Source of the DNA: Candidatus Butyricicoccus stercorigallinarum
GTDB lineage: Bacteria; Bacillota; Clostridia; Oscillospirales; Butyricicoccaceae
NCBI GenBank assembly: GCA_019112985.1
Contig: DXIG01000083.1
Location: 1 to 33,015 of the forward strand
Reading direction: 5' to 3'
DNA length: 33,015 nt
A model generated the notes under the pieces. That model did no database searches. It saw only the letters and a list, made by a program, of their open reading frames with translations, and was not told the origin of the DNA. Shown piece by piece: positions 17,301 to 25,401 of the stretch; position 1 is the stretch's first letter, and each line of letters starts with the position of its first letter. A program made the translations under genes and the position numbers.

Positions 17301-17787
17301 CAAGCGGCTGAACGACGACACGCGCTACACCACGGTGTCCTCCACGGCGGACGCGCGCGGCGAGGCGAACGACCGGCTGGGACTGATCGACGAGGTGGTG
17401 GTCATTCTCGTCGTCGCGGCGGCGGCGCTGGCGGTCGTCGTGCTGTACAACCTGTCCAACATCAATATCAGCGAACGCATCCGCGAGCTGGCGACCATCA
17501 AGGTGCTCGGCTTTTACGACCGCGAGGTGTACCAGTACAACACGCGCGAGACCGTGATTCTGACGATACTGGGCACGCTGCTCGGCCTGGGCGGCGGGCG
17601 GTGGCTGGCGGGCTTCGTCCTGCTGACGATGGAGATGCGCGGCATTGTCATCGTGCCGACGGTGGAGCCGGCGAGCTACGCCGCGGCCGCCGTGCTCACG
17701 ATTGTGTTCGCGACCGCCGTCAACCTCTCGACCTACTTCGCGCTCCGGAAGATCAACATGGTCGAAGCGCTCAAAAGCGTGGAATAA
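14395..17787 (+). CDS. FtsX-like ABC transporter permease with long extracytoplasmic coiled coil
   Basis: N-terminal TM, A/E/Q-rich coiled coil (about 15150-16110), two FtsX-like TM modules; overlaps neither partner after start trimmed to ATG 14395. Confidence 0.93.
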   Translation: MTKSLRSNILREIRGTWKRFVSIALMAFLGAGFFVGINAASLDMQLSCDRYLDEANCYDLQVLSTMGLTDDDVAAVLRVRGVRDAAGVYSENVLVGIADGEEKVSLLSIPPDSEINALRLVEGEMAQRADECVVPQSLLDTAGKRIGDTLTITETLEEDETPSFYHTELTITGVIKSPLYIYGTSGANERSTGAVADYLYVPQANIAEDYYTGLYLTVDGAAQLDAFGEAYEARVEEVELLVKSIADEREAARYDQLTGEANAEIDEAQAELDEQAADAREQIAQAQRELDDAQAEIDAGRRALDRSRAQAEREFAAAQAEIDSAERQLQQGRRALETQSKTAREQRAALVQQQAQVTEQLEQLRAQREQTAQTIAELEQQRAQLTEALAQMQDGIDQLNQQLEQAKAQREQMIAAGMDITELDAQIDRMELELYELVETQSGYQLQLEQLDAGLAEANAGLAQLDAGIAQAEDGLARIESGIRQIDEGLAAARAQLAAAQAQLTAAKRQLANAKNEAYAQLNAAARELVDGQAEVDEGAVELAAQRADFDREIADAQREIDEAREKVGDINRPTWYVLTRDGNIGLSGFDQDSSNLKRIGFTFPLIFFLVAVLISLSSMTRMVEEQRGLIGTLGALGYSSGQIAAKYLLYAAAASISGAVIGELVCFRVLPVIVWAIYDTFYTLPAFYTPVDPLYAAAGLLLCVGSIVAATAAACWKEVRRTPAQLMRPKAPNPGKRVLLERVTPLWRRLSFSHKVTLRNLFRYKKRFIMTICGIAGCSMLITAGLGLRDSIDQLLPLQYGQIMHYDLIAVAGDVTRDEFSDMTDGLRADEAVRDSLCVHAESVNLVADDGKSYEVQLFAPSDAAQFQQYISLIDTQTGEETACGGQIALTEQVAEMLGVAAGDTVSVRREDGTRADIRIGAVVHNYLNHYAFLSAEGYAAAFGEQAEDNAFFVHTVELDDAALDAFAKRLNDDTRYTTVSSTADARGEANDRLGLIDEVVVILVVAAAALAVVVLYNLSNINISERIRELATIKVLGFYDREVYQYNTRETVILTILGTLLGLGGGRWLAGFVLLTMEMRGIVIVPTVEPASYAAAAVLTIVFATAVNLSTYFALRKINMVEALKSVE

Positions 17788-17791
17788 CGGG

Positions 17792-17827
17792 CAAAGCCGT
17801 ACCGAGACGCCGGTACGGCTTTGTTTT
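17792..17827 (+). terminator. Intrinsic terminator after the ABC operon
   Basis: CAAAGCCGTACCG AGACGC CGGTACGGCTTTG TTTT. Confidence 0.88.
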
Positions 17828-17999
17828 GCGCATCCGGGGCGCAGGCGTCCGCGTTTTCGCCGCGCGGCTTTCCGGCGCGACTGTGCAAGATAATCCATAT
17901 TTAGAATAATCTGGTACAATACAGAACATCGGGGCTGCGCTACAATGGGGACATGAAAGCATACCAAGCAGATAGGTATGATATTGAGGAGGAGAACAC

Positions 18000-19043
18000 A
18001 TGAATTCTATCGAACGTGTCACAGCGGCGCTGAACCATCAGGAGCCCGACCGCGTGCCGGTCTATCCCATTCTGGCCGGCGTGACCCGCAAGCTGGTCGG
18101 CGCAAGCTACGAGAAATGGTCGACGGACGCGGAGACCTGCGCCAACGCCTACATCAAGGCCGTGCGCGAATACGATCTGGACTGCGTCGTTTCGCTGATC
18201 GACCTGTCGGTCGAGTGCACCGCGTGGGGGCAGGAGCTGGTTTTTTCCGAGCAGGACGCCGCGCACCCCAACTACCACAACTGCGTCATTCAGGAAATTG
18301 AGGACTACGCCAAAATCAAGAAGGTGGACTACCGCACGTGCGGGAGAATGATGATGCACATCGACGTCTGCCGCCGTCTGGTGGAGGAGTTTAAGGGCGA
18401 AAAGCCGGTGATCGCGTTCGTATTCGGCCCGCTGGGCACGCTGTCCATGCTGCGCAACCAGTCGGCCATGTATATGGACCTGTACGACGACCCGGACGCG
18501 GTCAAGGGCGCGGCGCACGAGATCGCGGAGACGCTCAGGGAATACGCCGAGGCGCTGTGCGACGTGGGCGTCAACGGCATCATGTGGGATACGCTGTTTG
18601 CCTCCGGCTCGATCATGTCCAAGCAGATGTGGGTCGAGATGGAGTCCGACCTGATGCGCGAGCTGGCGGCGGCTGTGCGCGCGAAGGGCTGCCTGAACAT
18701 GATTCACAACTGCGGCGAGAAGATTTATTTTGACGTGCAGATCGACGCCATGCAGCCCGCGGCGATCTCCTTCCTGTATCCGCCGGACGACTGCGCGTCG
18801 TTTGCGGAGTGCAAGGAAAAATACGGCGACAAGGTCACGCTGATCGGCTGTGTGCCGCCGACCAACGTCGTGATCGGCACGGACGGGGAATGGGATCAGA
18901 TCTGCCGCGACCAGATCGACGCCATGGCAAAGGGCGGCGGCTTTGTGCTCGCCACCGGCTGCGAGTTCCCGTCCGGCTCGCCGTTCGACCGCGCGAAGCG
19001 CATGGTGGACGTGGCCAGGACCTACGGCATCTATTCCCGCTGA
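18000..19043 (+). CDS. Uroporphyrinogen decarboxylase (URO-D) family protein, MtaA/CmuA-like methyltransferase
   Basis: MNSIERVTAALNHQEPDRVPVYP; HNCG and ATGCEFP resemble the zinc-binding HxC...C motif of MtaA-type enzymes. Confidence 0.88.
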   Translation: MNSIERVTAALNHQEPDRVPVYPILAGVTRKLVGASYEKWSTDAETCANAYIKAVREYDLDCVVSLIDLSVECTAWGQELVFSEQDAAHPNYHNCVIQEIEDYAKIKKVDYRTCGRMMMHIDVCRRLVEEFKGEKPVIAFVFGPLGTLSMLRNQSAMYMDLYDDPDAVKGAAHEIAETLREYAEALCDVGVNGIMWDTLFASGSIMSKQMWVEMESDLMRELAAAVRAKGCLNMIHNCGEKIYFDVQIDAMQPAAISFLYPPDDCASFAECKEKYGDKVTLIGCVPPTNVVIGTDGEWDQICRDQIDAMAKGGGFVLATGCEFPSGSPFDRAKRMVDVARTYGIYSR

Positions 19044-19080
19044 GACGGCCGCGCCGGGGCTGGAAAAACGGCGGAAAGAC

Positions 19081-19111
19081 AAAAAGCGCGCCTTTGCAGG
19101 GCGCGCTTTTT
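19081..19111 (+). terminator. Intrinsic terminator after the URO-D family gene
   Basis: AAAAAGCGCGCC TTTGCA GGGCGCGCTTTTT. Confidence 0.88.
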
Positions 19112-19124
19112 GGCATGCTTCCGG

Positions 19125-19161
19125 AAAAAGCAAACGGACAGGCCGGGTTTGCCTGTCCGTT
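19125..19161 (-). terminator. Intrinsic terminator of the 2-oxoacid:ferredoxin oxidoreductase operon
   Basis: Minus strand AACGGACAGGC AAACCCG GCCTGTCCGTT TGCTTTTT. Confidence 0.8.
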
Positions 19162-19194
19162 CGCGGCGTTCGGGAGAACGCGAAAAAGTCTTGT

Positions 19195-20124
19195 TTACCT
19201 GCACTTTGCGAGCAGCTTTTCCCAGCGCTCGTCGACGTACTGCTGCGCCTGCTCGATCATCCACTCGTTGCCCGGCTTGAAGCAGTGCTTGAAGCGCCCC
19301 TGCATGGACATGAATTCCTCGACGGGCAGCTTCTTCTTCGGCATGTAGGTCAGGTGCCATTCGCCCTCCATGACCTCGTACAGCGGCCAGACGCAGGTGT
19401 CCACCGCCAGACGGCAGATCTGCGCCAGATCCTGCGCCTGGAAGCGCCAGCCGCGCGGGCAGGGCGCCATGACGTTCAGGAAGCAGGCGCCGGGGGTGTA
19501 GATCGCCTTGTGCGCCTTCTCGTGCAGATCGCGGAAATTGCCGATGAAGGTGGTCTGTGCGGCGTAGGGGATGTTGTGCGCCGCCATGATCTCGGTCAGG
19601 TCCTTCTTGTTCTGCGTTTTGCCGTAGGAAGCCGTGCCGACCGGCGTGGTGGTCGCGTCGGCAAAGCGCGGGGTGGAGGAGGAGCGCTGGATGCCGGTGT
19701 TCATGTACGCCTCGTTGTCGTAGCAGACATAGACCATGTCGTGCCCGCGCTCCATCGCGCCGGACAGCGACTGGAAGCCGATGTCGTACGTGCCGCCGTC
19801 GCCGCCGAACGTGATAAACTTGTAGTTGTCCTGCACCTTGCCCTTGCGCTTGAGGACGTTGTACGCCGCCTCTACGCCGCCGCAGGTCGCCGCCGCGTTT
19901 TCAAACGCGCAGTGGATGTAGCTGTCCTGCCATGCGGTGTACGGATACAGGAAGGAGGAGACCTCCAGGCAGCCGGTTGCGTTGGTGATAACGGCCTTGT
20001 CCTCCGGCTCCAGGGCGCGCAGCACGCCGCGCACCGCGATGCCCGCGCCGCAGCCGGCGCACAGGCGGTGACCGGGGACAAAGCGCTCTTCTTTCGATAA
20101 CTGTTCCTTCAAACTATATGCCAT
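19195..20124 (-). CDS. 2-oxoacid:ferredoxin oxidoreductase, beta (TPP-binding) subunit
   Basis: RLCAGCGAGIAVRGVLRAL...ATGCLEVSS...FGGDGGTYDIGFQSLSGAMERGHDMVYVCYDNEAYMNTGIQRSSSTP matches PorB/VorB type. Confidence 0.94.
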   Translation of the reverse strand: MAYSLKEQLSKEERFVPGHRLCAGCGAGIAVRGVLRALEPEDKAVITNATGCLEVSSFLYPYTAWQDSYIHCAFENAAATCGGVEAAYNVLKRKGKVQDNYKFITFGGDGGTYDIGFQSLSGAMERGHDMVYVCYDNEAYMNTGIQRSSSTPRFADATTTPVGTASYGKTQNKKDLTEIMAAHNIPYAAQTTFIGNFRDLHEKAHKAIYTPGACFLNVMAPCPRGWRFQAQDLAQICRLAVDTCVWPLYEVMEGEWHLTYMPKKKLPVEEFMSMQGRFKHCFKPGNEWMIEQAQQYVDERWEKLLAKCR

Positions 20125-20130
20125 GGTTTC

Positions 20131-21312
20131 TTACTCCCTCTGTCCAATGTGGCGGTAAACCTCGCCCGTCTCGCCGGTCGCGACGATCTCGTCCAGCGCG
20201 TCGAAAATTTCGGTGCAGTCCTCGATGCGGAAGTCGCGGCCGCCCAGGCCGTAGACAAAGTTGACCGCCTTCGGACGGTTGTCCAGATCGTACATTGCGC
20301 TGCGCGTCTCGGCGAACAGCGGGCCGCCCGCGGCGGAAAAGCTCTCCGCCTTGTCGAGAATGGCGACCGCCTTGCAGCCGGACAGCGCCTGCGCGATTTC
20401 GTCAAACGGGAACGGGCGGAAGACGCGGACCTTGACCATGCCGACGCGGCGGCCCTGCGCGCGCAGGTGGTCGACGGTGGCGCGCGCCGTGCCGGCGGAC
20501 GAGCCGATGAGGACGACGGCGGTCTCCGCGTCCTCCATGCGGTACGCCTCAAAGAAGCCGTAATAGCGCCCGGTCTGGTCGCCGAAGCGCTTGCCCACGT
20601 CGAGGATGACCTGCTTGGCGCGCTTCATCGCCTCGGCCTGCGCCTTCTTCGCCTCCATGTAGTAGGGCGAGATGCCGTAGGGGCCGACGGCCAGCGGATT
20701 TTCGTGCTTGAGCAGGTAGTTTTCCGGGTGGTATTCGCCGACGAACTGCTTGACCAGCGCGTCCTCCTCCAGCTCGATGTTTTCCACCGCGTGGGAGGTG
20801 ATAAAGCCGTCCTGGCAGACCATGATCGGCAGGCGGACGTCCGGGTTTTCGCTGATCGGCATCGCCTGGATGTAGTTGTCATACGCCTCCTGGTTGTTCT
20901 CGGCGAACAGCTGAATCCAGCCCGCGTCGCGCGCGCCCATGGCGTCCGAATGGTCGTTGTTGATGTTGATCGGGCCGGTCAGCGCGCGCGTGACCAGCGC
21001 CAGCGTGATCGGCAGGCGGTAGGACGAGGCGACGTACAGCAGCTCCCACATCAGCGCGAGGCCGCAGGAGGAGGTCGCGGTGATGGCGCGCGCGCCGGCC
21101 GCCGCCGCGCCGATGCAGGTGGACATCGAGGAGTGCTCCGACTCGACGGTGACAAATTCGGTGTCCACTTCGCCGTTGGCGACGTACTGCGCAAAATACT
21201 GCGGGATCTCAGTGGACGGGGTGATCGGGAACGCGCCCATGACGTCCGGGTTGATCTGCTTCATGGCGTAGGCAACGGCCTCGTTGCCGGAAAGTCTTTC
21301 ACGGATGGACAT
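20131..21312 (-). CDS. 2-oxoacid:ferredoxin oxidoreductase, alpha subunit
   Basis: LSGNEAVAYAMKQINPDVMGAFPITPSTEIPQYFAQYVANGEVDTEFVTVESEHSSMSTCIGAAAAGARAITATSSCGLALM matches PorA. Confidence 0.95.
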   Translation of the reverse strand: MSIRERLSGNEAVAYAMKQINPDVMGAFPITPSTEIPQYFAQYVANGEVDTEFVTVESEHSSMSTCIGAAAAGARAITATSSCGLALMWELLYVASSYRLPITLALVTRALTGPININNDHSDAMGARDAGWIQLFAENNQEAYDNYIQAMPISENPDVRLPIMVCQDGFITSHAVENIELEEDALVKQFVGEYHPENYLLKHENPLAVGPYGISPYYMEAKKAQAEAMKRAKQVILDVGKRFGDQTGRYYGFFEAYRMEDAETAVVLIGSSAGTARATVDHLRAQGRRVGMVKVRVFRPFPFDEIAQALSGCKAVAILDKAESFSAAGGPLFAETRSAMYDLDNRPKAVNFVYGLGGRDFRIEDCTEIFDALDEIVATGETGEVYRHIGQRE

Positions 21313-21315
21313 GAC

Positions 21316-21618
21316 TCACTCGCCCTCCTTTCCGAACGAAATGGCCTGGAACGGACAGACCTTATAGCAGATGCCGCAGCCCTTGCAGTGGTCAAAATCG
21401 AAGTCGGTGCGCTTGCCCGCCTTGACCGGGATGGCGGAATCCGGGCAATAGGGCGCGCACAGCAGGCACTGCTTGCACTTGGACGGATCCCAGTGCGGGG
21501 TGGTGGTGCGCCATTCGCCGGTCTTGGTCAGCACGGCCGTGCCCGGCTCATAAATTTCACAGCCCGGCGTCAGCTCATACCATTTGGACTGCTCGTTGAT
21601 CTCGTTTGCGTGAATCAT
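21316..21618 (-). CDS. 2-oxoacid:ferredoxin oxidoreductase, delta (2x[4Fe-4S]) subunit
   Basis: CKQCLLCAPYCPD and CKGCGICYKVCP; start at ATG 21618 overlapping the end of the gamma gene. Confidence 0.94.
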   Translation of the reverse strand: MIHANEINEQSKWYELTPGCEIYEPGTAVLTKTGEWRTTTPHWDPSKCKQCLLCAPYCPDSAIPVKAGKRTDFDFDHCKGCGICYKVCPFQAISFGKEGE

Positions 21619-22193
21619 CCTACTTGTACCTCTTGCATAGACTTGGTCAGAACGGTCATGTTGCCCGCGATGACCTGCGGTTTGGTTGCGAACTTGTGCT
21701 TGAACGACGCCTCCATGTTGGCGACGAACTGATCCGGGTCGACGACGCCGGAAACCTTGACGGCGGCGGCGAGCATGGGCGTGTTCGGGAAGTTTTTGCC
21801 CAGAATTTCCTCCGAGATGCGGCGCGCGTCGATCGTGCACACGCGGCCGGGGTAGTCGCCCAGCTCCTCGCGCACCTCAGCGGGGGATTTGGCGGTGTTG
21901 ACGATGATGGCGCCCGCCGGGTTCAGGCCCTGCGTGACGTCCACCGTCTCGATCAGGCTCTCGTCGACGACGACGACGTAGTCCGGGTCGTAAATGTTGG
22001 AATGCACCGTGCAGCGCTCGTCGCTGATGCGGTTGTACGCGGTGATCGGCGCGCCCATGCGCTCCGGGCCGTATTCCGGAAAGCCCTGTACATACTTGCC
22101 CGAGCTGAAAGCGGCGTCCGCGAGCAGAAGACAGGCGGTCTTCGCGCCCTGTCCGCCGCGGCCGTGCCAGCGGATCTCCACTGTGTTCTGCAT
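21615..22193 (-). CDS. 2-oxoacid:ferredoxin oxidoreductase, gamma subunit
   Basis: EIRWHGRGGQGAKTACLLLADAAFSSGKYVQGFPEYGPERMGAP matches PorC/VorC. Confidence 0.95.
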   Translation of the reverse strand: MQNTVEIRWHGRGGQGAKTACLLLADAAFSSGKYVQGFPEYGPERMGAPITAYNRISDERCTVHSNIYDPDYVVVVDESLIETVDVTQGLNPAGAIIVNTAKSPAEVREELGDYPGRVCTIDARRISEEILGKNFPNTPMLAAAVKVSGVVDPDQFVANMEASFKHKFATKPQVIAGNMTVLTKSMQEVQVG

Positions 22194-22263
22194 GAAAAAT
22201 CTCCTCCATCCATTCTATTGCAATTTCTTTTTTTTGCGTCTTCTCCCGGCTGCCACTCCGCGC

Positions 22264-22533
22264 ATCGACAAAAAAAGCTCTCATCCGTAAAAGGACGAGA
22301 GCATAGCGACTCCGTTTTACCACCTGTTACTGCATACCATCATATGAGCTTCCGATAACGGGGAAAACCGGCATGACCTACTTGCCGGGCAACCGGGTTC
22401 GGCCTGCGACTCGGGAGTGATTTTCAGACTGCGTGTACTTCTGCCGGGCTTACACTGTCCCCGGTTCGCTGCGAGGTTCGGCACAGCCATACTGTCTCCG
22501 TCGCTGTCTTTTCAGCGGAATGTTCAGTTGGTT
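22264..22533 (-). promoter_or_regulatory. T-box riboswitch leader, best specifier AUC (Ile), controlling the oxidoreductase operon
   Basis: Minus-strand Stem I motifs GCGAACCGGGGACAGTGTAAGCCCGG...GAAAATCACTCCCGAG, AAGTAGGTCATGCCGG...CCCGTTAT, antiterminator AGGTGGTAAAACGGAG...CTCTCGTCCT, then terminator GCTCTCGTCC TTTTAC GGATGAGAGC TTTTTTT. Confidence 0.93.
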
Positions 22534-22539
22534 GTTCTA

Positions 22540-22568
22540 AGTATAAGCACATTTTGCACCGATTGCAA
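22540..22568 (-). promoter_or_regulatory. SigA-type promoter of the T-box/oxidoreductase operon
   Basis: Minus TTGCAA (22568-22563), 17 nt spacer, TATACT (22545-22540). Confidence 0.82.
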
Positions 22569-22745
22569 TGGGGATTGTGCACAAAAAGCGGCGGGCAATT
22601 ATGGTTAAGGTGTGGGAATGTTCTTGAAAAATTCTGAAAAATTAGAAAACTTTTGTGAAATTAGCGTTTTTTTTTCGCGGCGGCGAAAAAAATCTGCTAC
22701 AATAAAGGATACAACAGAACGCAACGGACGAAAGGGGCTTCTCCC

Positions 22746-24050
22746 GTGAAAGAGAGTATGAAGAAATATTTGGGCTGGGGTGCGACCGTGGTGGTCGTCG
22801 GCGCGCTGACGCTGCTGATCTTTTTCTGCATCTACAAGCTGGACGCGCTGCTGGCCGCGCTTTCCGGGCTGGTCTCCATCCTGATGCCGGTCATTCTCGG
22901 CATCGGCATCGCCTACGTGCTCGCGCCCGCCTACAACTGCCTGCGCGGCAAGCTGCGCCGGCTGCTGTGTCAGTCGCTGAACTGGCGCGGGCGGCGCGCG
23001 CTGCGCTGCGCGGATGTGCTCGCGATGACGGGCACGTTTCTCGGCGCGGGCGCGTTGATCGCGGGCCTGCTGTCGCTGCTGCTCCCGCAGCTCATCGGCA
23101 GCGTGACCAGCTTCGTCTCCGCGCTGCCCACCAATCTGCTGCACGTCTCGCAGACGCTGCAATCGCTGCTGGCGAGCAATCCGGAGCTGGAGCAGAACGC
23201 CATGTCGCTGTACGTGCAGACCATCAACTACATCGAGCAGTGGATTCAGACCTCGCTCGCGCCGTCCGTGCAGGACGCGCTGAGCTATGTGTCGGTCGGC
23301 CTGATGAATACGGTCACGCTGCTCAAAAACCTGCTCATCGGCATCATCGTCGCGGTGTATCTGCTGGCGGGCAAGGAAAAATTCTCACGTCAGATCAAGC
23401 GCTGCCTGTACGCCGTGCTCGGCGCGCGCTGGGGCAACGTCGCCATGGAATACGCGCGCTACGCCCATCAGATGTTCAGCGGCTTCATCGGCGGCAAGCT
23501 GATCGATTCGTTTATCATCTTTCTCATCTGCTGTGTGGCGCTGCCGCTGATGAACATGCCGTACGCCATGCTCGTGAGCGTGATCGTCGGCGTCACCAAT
23601 ATCATCCCGTTTTTCGGTCCGTTTATCGGCGCGATCCCGTCGTTCATCATCATCCTGATCGACGATCCGCTCAAGTCGCTGTATTTCCTCATCTATGTGC
23701 TCATTTTGCAGCAGTTTGACGGCAACATTTTGGGGCCCAAGATTCTGGGCAACTCGACCGGCCTGTCCAGCTTCGGGGTGCTGTTCTCCATCCTGCTGTT
23801 CGGCGGCCTGTTCGGCTTTGTCGGCATGCTCATCGGCGTGCCGCTGTTCGCCATTTTGCACCGCATCGGCTCGGACATTATCGACCGCCTGCTGGTGCGC
23901 CGCCATCTGCCGCGCGCGGAAGCGGCGTATGCGGGCACGGAGCGCATCGAAGCGGTGTGCGCGCCGCCGGAAAGCGAAGACGCGCCGCCGGACGGCGAAG
24001 ACGAGGCCGCTGACGACGAAAACGGGGCGGCGGACGGCGCGGACGGCTGA
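22746..24050 (+). CDS. AI-2E family transporter (copy 1)
   Basis: FIGGKLIDSFIIFLICCVALPLMNMPYAMLVSVIVGVTNIIPFFGPFIGAIPSFIIILIDDP...GNILGPKILGNSTGLS; GTG start. Confidence 0.94.
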   Translation: MKESMKKYLGWGATVVVVGALTLLIFFCIYKLDALLAALSGLVSILMPVILGIGIAYVLAPAYNCLRGKLRRLLCQSLNWRGRRALRCADVLAMTGTFLGAGALIAGLLSLLLPQLIGSVTSFVSALPTNLLHVSQTLQSLLASNPELEQNAMSLYVQTINYIEQWIQTSLAPSVQDALSYVSVGLMNTVTLLKNLLIGIIVAVYLLAGKEKFSRQIKRCLYAVLGARWGNVAMEYARYAHQMFSGFIGGKLIDSFIIFLICCVALPLMNMPYAMLVSVIVGVTNIIPFFGPFIGAIPSFIIILIDDPLKSLYFLIYVLILQQFDGNILGPKILGNSTGLSSFGVLFSILLFGGLFGFVGMLIGVPLFAILHRIGSDIIDRLLVRRHLPRAEAAYAGTERIEAVCAPPESEDAPPDGEDEAADDENGAADGADG

Positions 24051-24101
24051 CCGCGTTTTCCCGCGGAACGCAACGAAGAAACAGGAAAGGAGACCCGTTT
24101 T

Positions 24102-25391
24102 GTGAGAAACAGTATGAAGCGCTATCTGGGCTGGGGCGCGACGGTGGTGGCTGTCGGCGCGCTGATGCTGCTGCTCTTTTTTGGCATCTACAAGCTGGAC
24201 GCGCTGCTGGGCGCGCTGTCCGGCCTGCTCTCCATCCTGTCGCCCGTACTGTTCGGCATCGCCATCGCCTATGTGCTCTCGCCCGCCTACAACTGGCTGC
24301 GCGCCAGGCTGCGCCGCCTGCTGTGCCAATCGCTGCACTGGCGCGGGCGGCGGGCGCTGCGCTGCGCGGATGTGCTCGCGATGACGGGCACGTTTCTCGG
24401 CGCGGGCGCGCTGGTCGCGGGTATGCTGTGGCTGCTCATCCCGCAGCTCATCAGCAGCGTGAGCAATTTTGTCTCCGCGCTGCCCGCCAATCTGCTGCAC
24501 GCCTCGCAGACCTTACAGGGTCTGCTGGCGGACAACCCGGAGTTAGAGCAGCACGCCATGCTGCTGTACGCGCGCACGCTCAGCTACATCGAGCAGTGGG
24601 TGCAGACCTCGCTCGCGCCGTCCGCGCAGGAGGCGCTGGGCTATGTGTCGGCGGGGCTGATGAACACGGTCGCGCTGCTGAAGAACCTGCTGATCGGCGT
24701 CATCGTCGCCATCTATCTGCTGGCGGGCAAGAGCGGCTTTCTGCGCCAGATCCGGCGCAGCCTGTACGCCGTGCTCGGCGCGCGCGGCGGCAATCTCTTT
24801 TTGCGCTATGCGCGCTATGCCCATCAGATGTTCAGCGGCTTTATCGGCGGCACGCTGATCGATTCGTTTTTCGTCTTTCTCATCTGCTGCGTGGCGCTGC
24901 CGCTGATGCACATGCCGTACGCCATGCTCGTGAGCGTGATCGTCGCCGTCACCAACATCATCCCGTTTTTCGGGCCGTTCATCGGGGCGGCGCCGTCCTT
25001 TGTCATCATTCTGATCGACGACCCGATCAAATCCATCTATTTTCTCATCTATATTCTCATCCTGCAGCAGTTGGACGGCAACATTCTGGCGCCCAAGATT
25101 CTGGGCAACTCGACCGGCCTGTCCAGCTTCTGGGTGCTGTTCGCCATCCTGCTGTTCGGCGGCCTGTTCGGCTTTGTGGGTATGCTGCTCGGCGTGCCGC
25201 TGTTCGCCGTGCTGCACCGCATGGTGAGCGACGGCATTTCCCGCCTGCTGGCGCGCCGCCGCCTGCCGGACGACCCGGCGGCGTATGCGTGGCTGGACTA
25301 TATCGATGAGACGACCGGACAGCCGGTGAAGCGCCAGCGCGCGCCGGCGTGCGGCGCGGGGGCGGACGCCCCCGGCGACGGAGAGGAGTAG
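24102..25391 (+). CDS. AI-2E family transporter (copy 2)
   Basis: Paralogue of 22746-24050 with the same motifs; GTG start after GGAAAGGAG. Confidence 0.94.
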   Translation: MRNSMKRYLGWGATVVAVGALMLLLFFGIYKLDALLGALSGLLSILSPVLFGIAIAYVLSPAYNWLRARLRRLLCQSLHWRGRRALRCADVLAMTGTFLGAGALVAGMLWLLIPQLISSVSNFVSALPANLLHASQTLQGLLADNPELEQHAMLLYARTLSYIEQWVQTSLAPSAQEALGYVSAGLMNTVALLKNLLIGVIVAIYLLAGKSGFLRQIRRSLYAVLGARGGNLFLRYARYAHQMFSGFIGGTLIDSFFVFLICCVALPLMHMPYAMLVSVIVAVTNIIPFFGPFIGAAPSFVIILIDDPIKSIYFLIYILILQQLDGNILAPKILGNSTGLSSFWVLFAILLFGGLFGFVGMLLGVPLFAVLHRMVSDGISRLLARRRLPDDPAAYAWLDYIDETTGQPVKRQRAPACGAGADAPGDGEE

Positions 25392-25401
25392 CGATCGTTC
25401 T

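Noticed and set aside
15694-17967. 757-aa antisense ORF opposite the FtsX-like permease
   Set aside because: Shadow ORF, low complexity, no recognisable domain or RBS.
20149-21732. 527-aa plus-strand ORF opposite the oxidoreductase alpha gene
   Set aside because: Shadow ORF; the alpha subunit is well supported on the minus strand.
21606-22358. 250-aa plus-strand ORF through the T-box region
   Set aside because: Antisense to the gamma subunit and its leader; no coding features.
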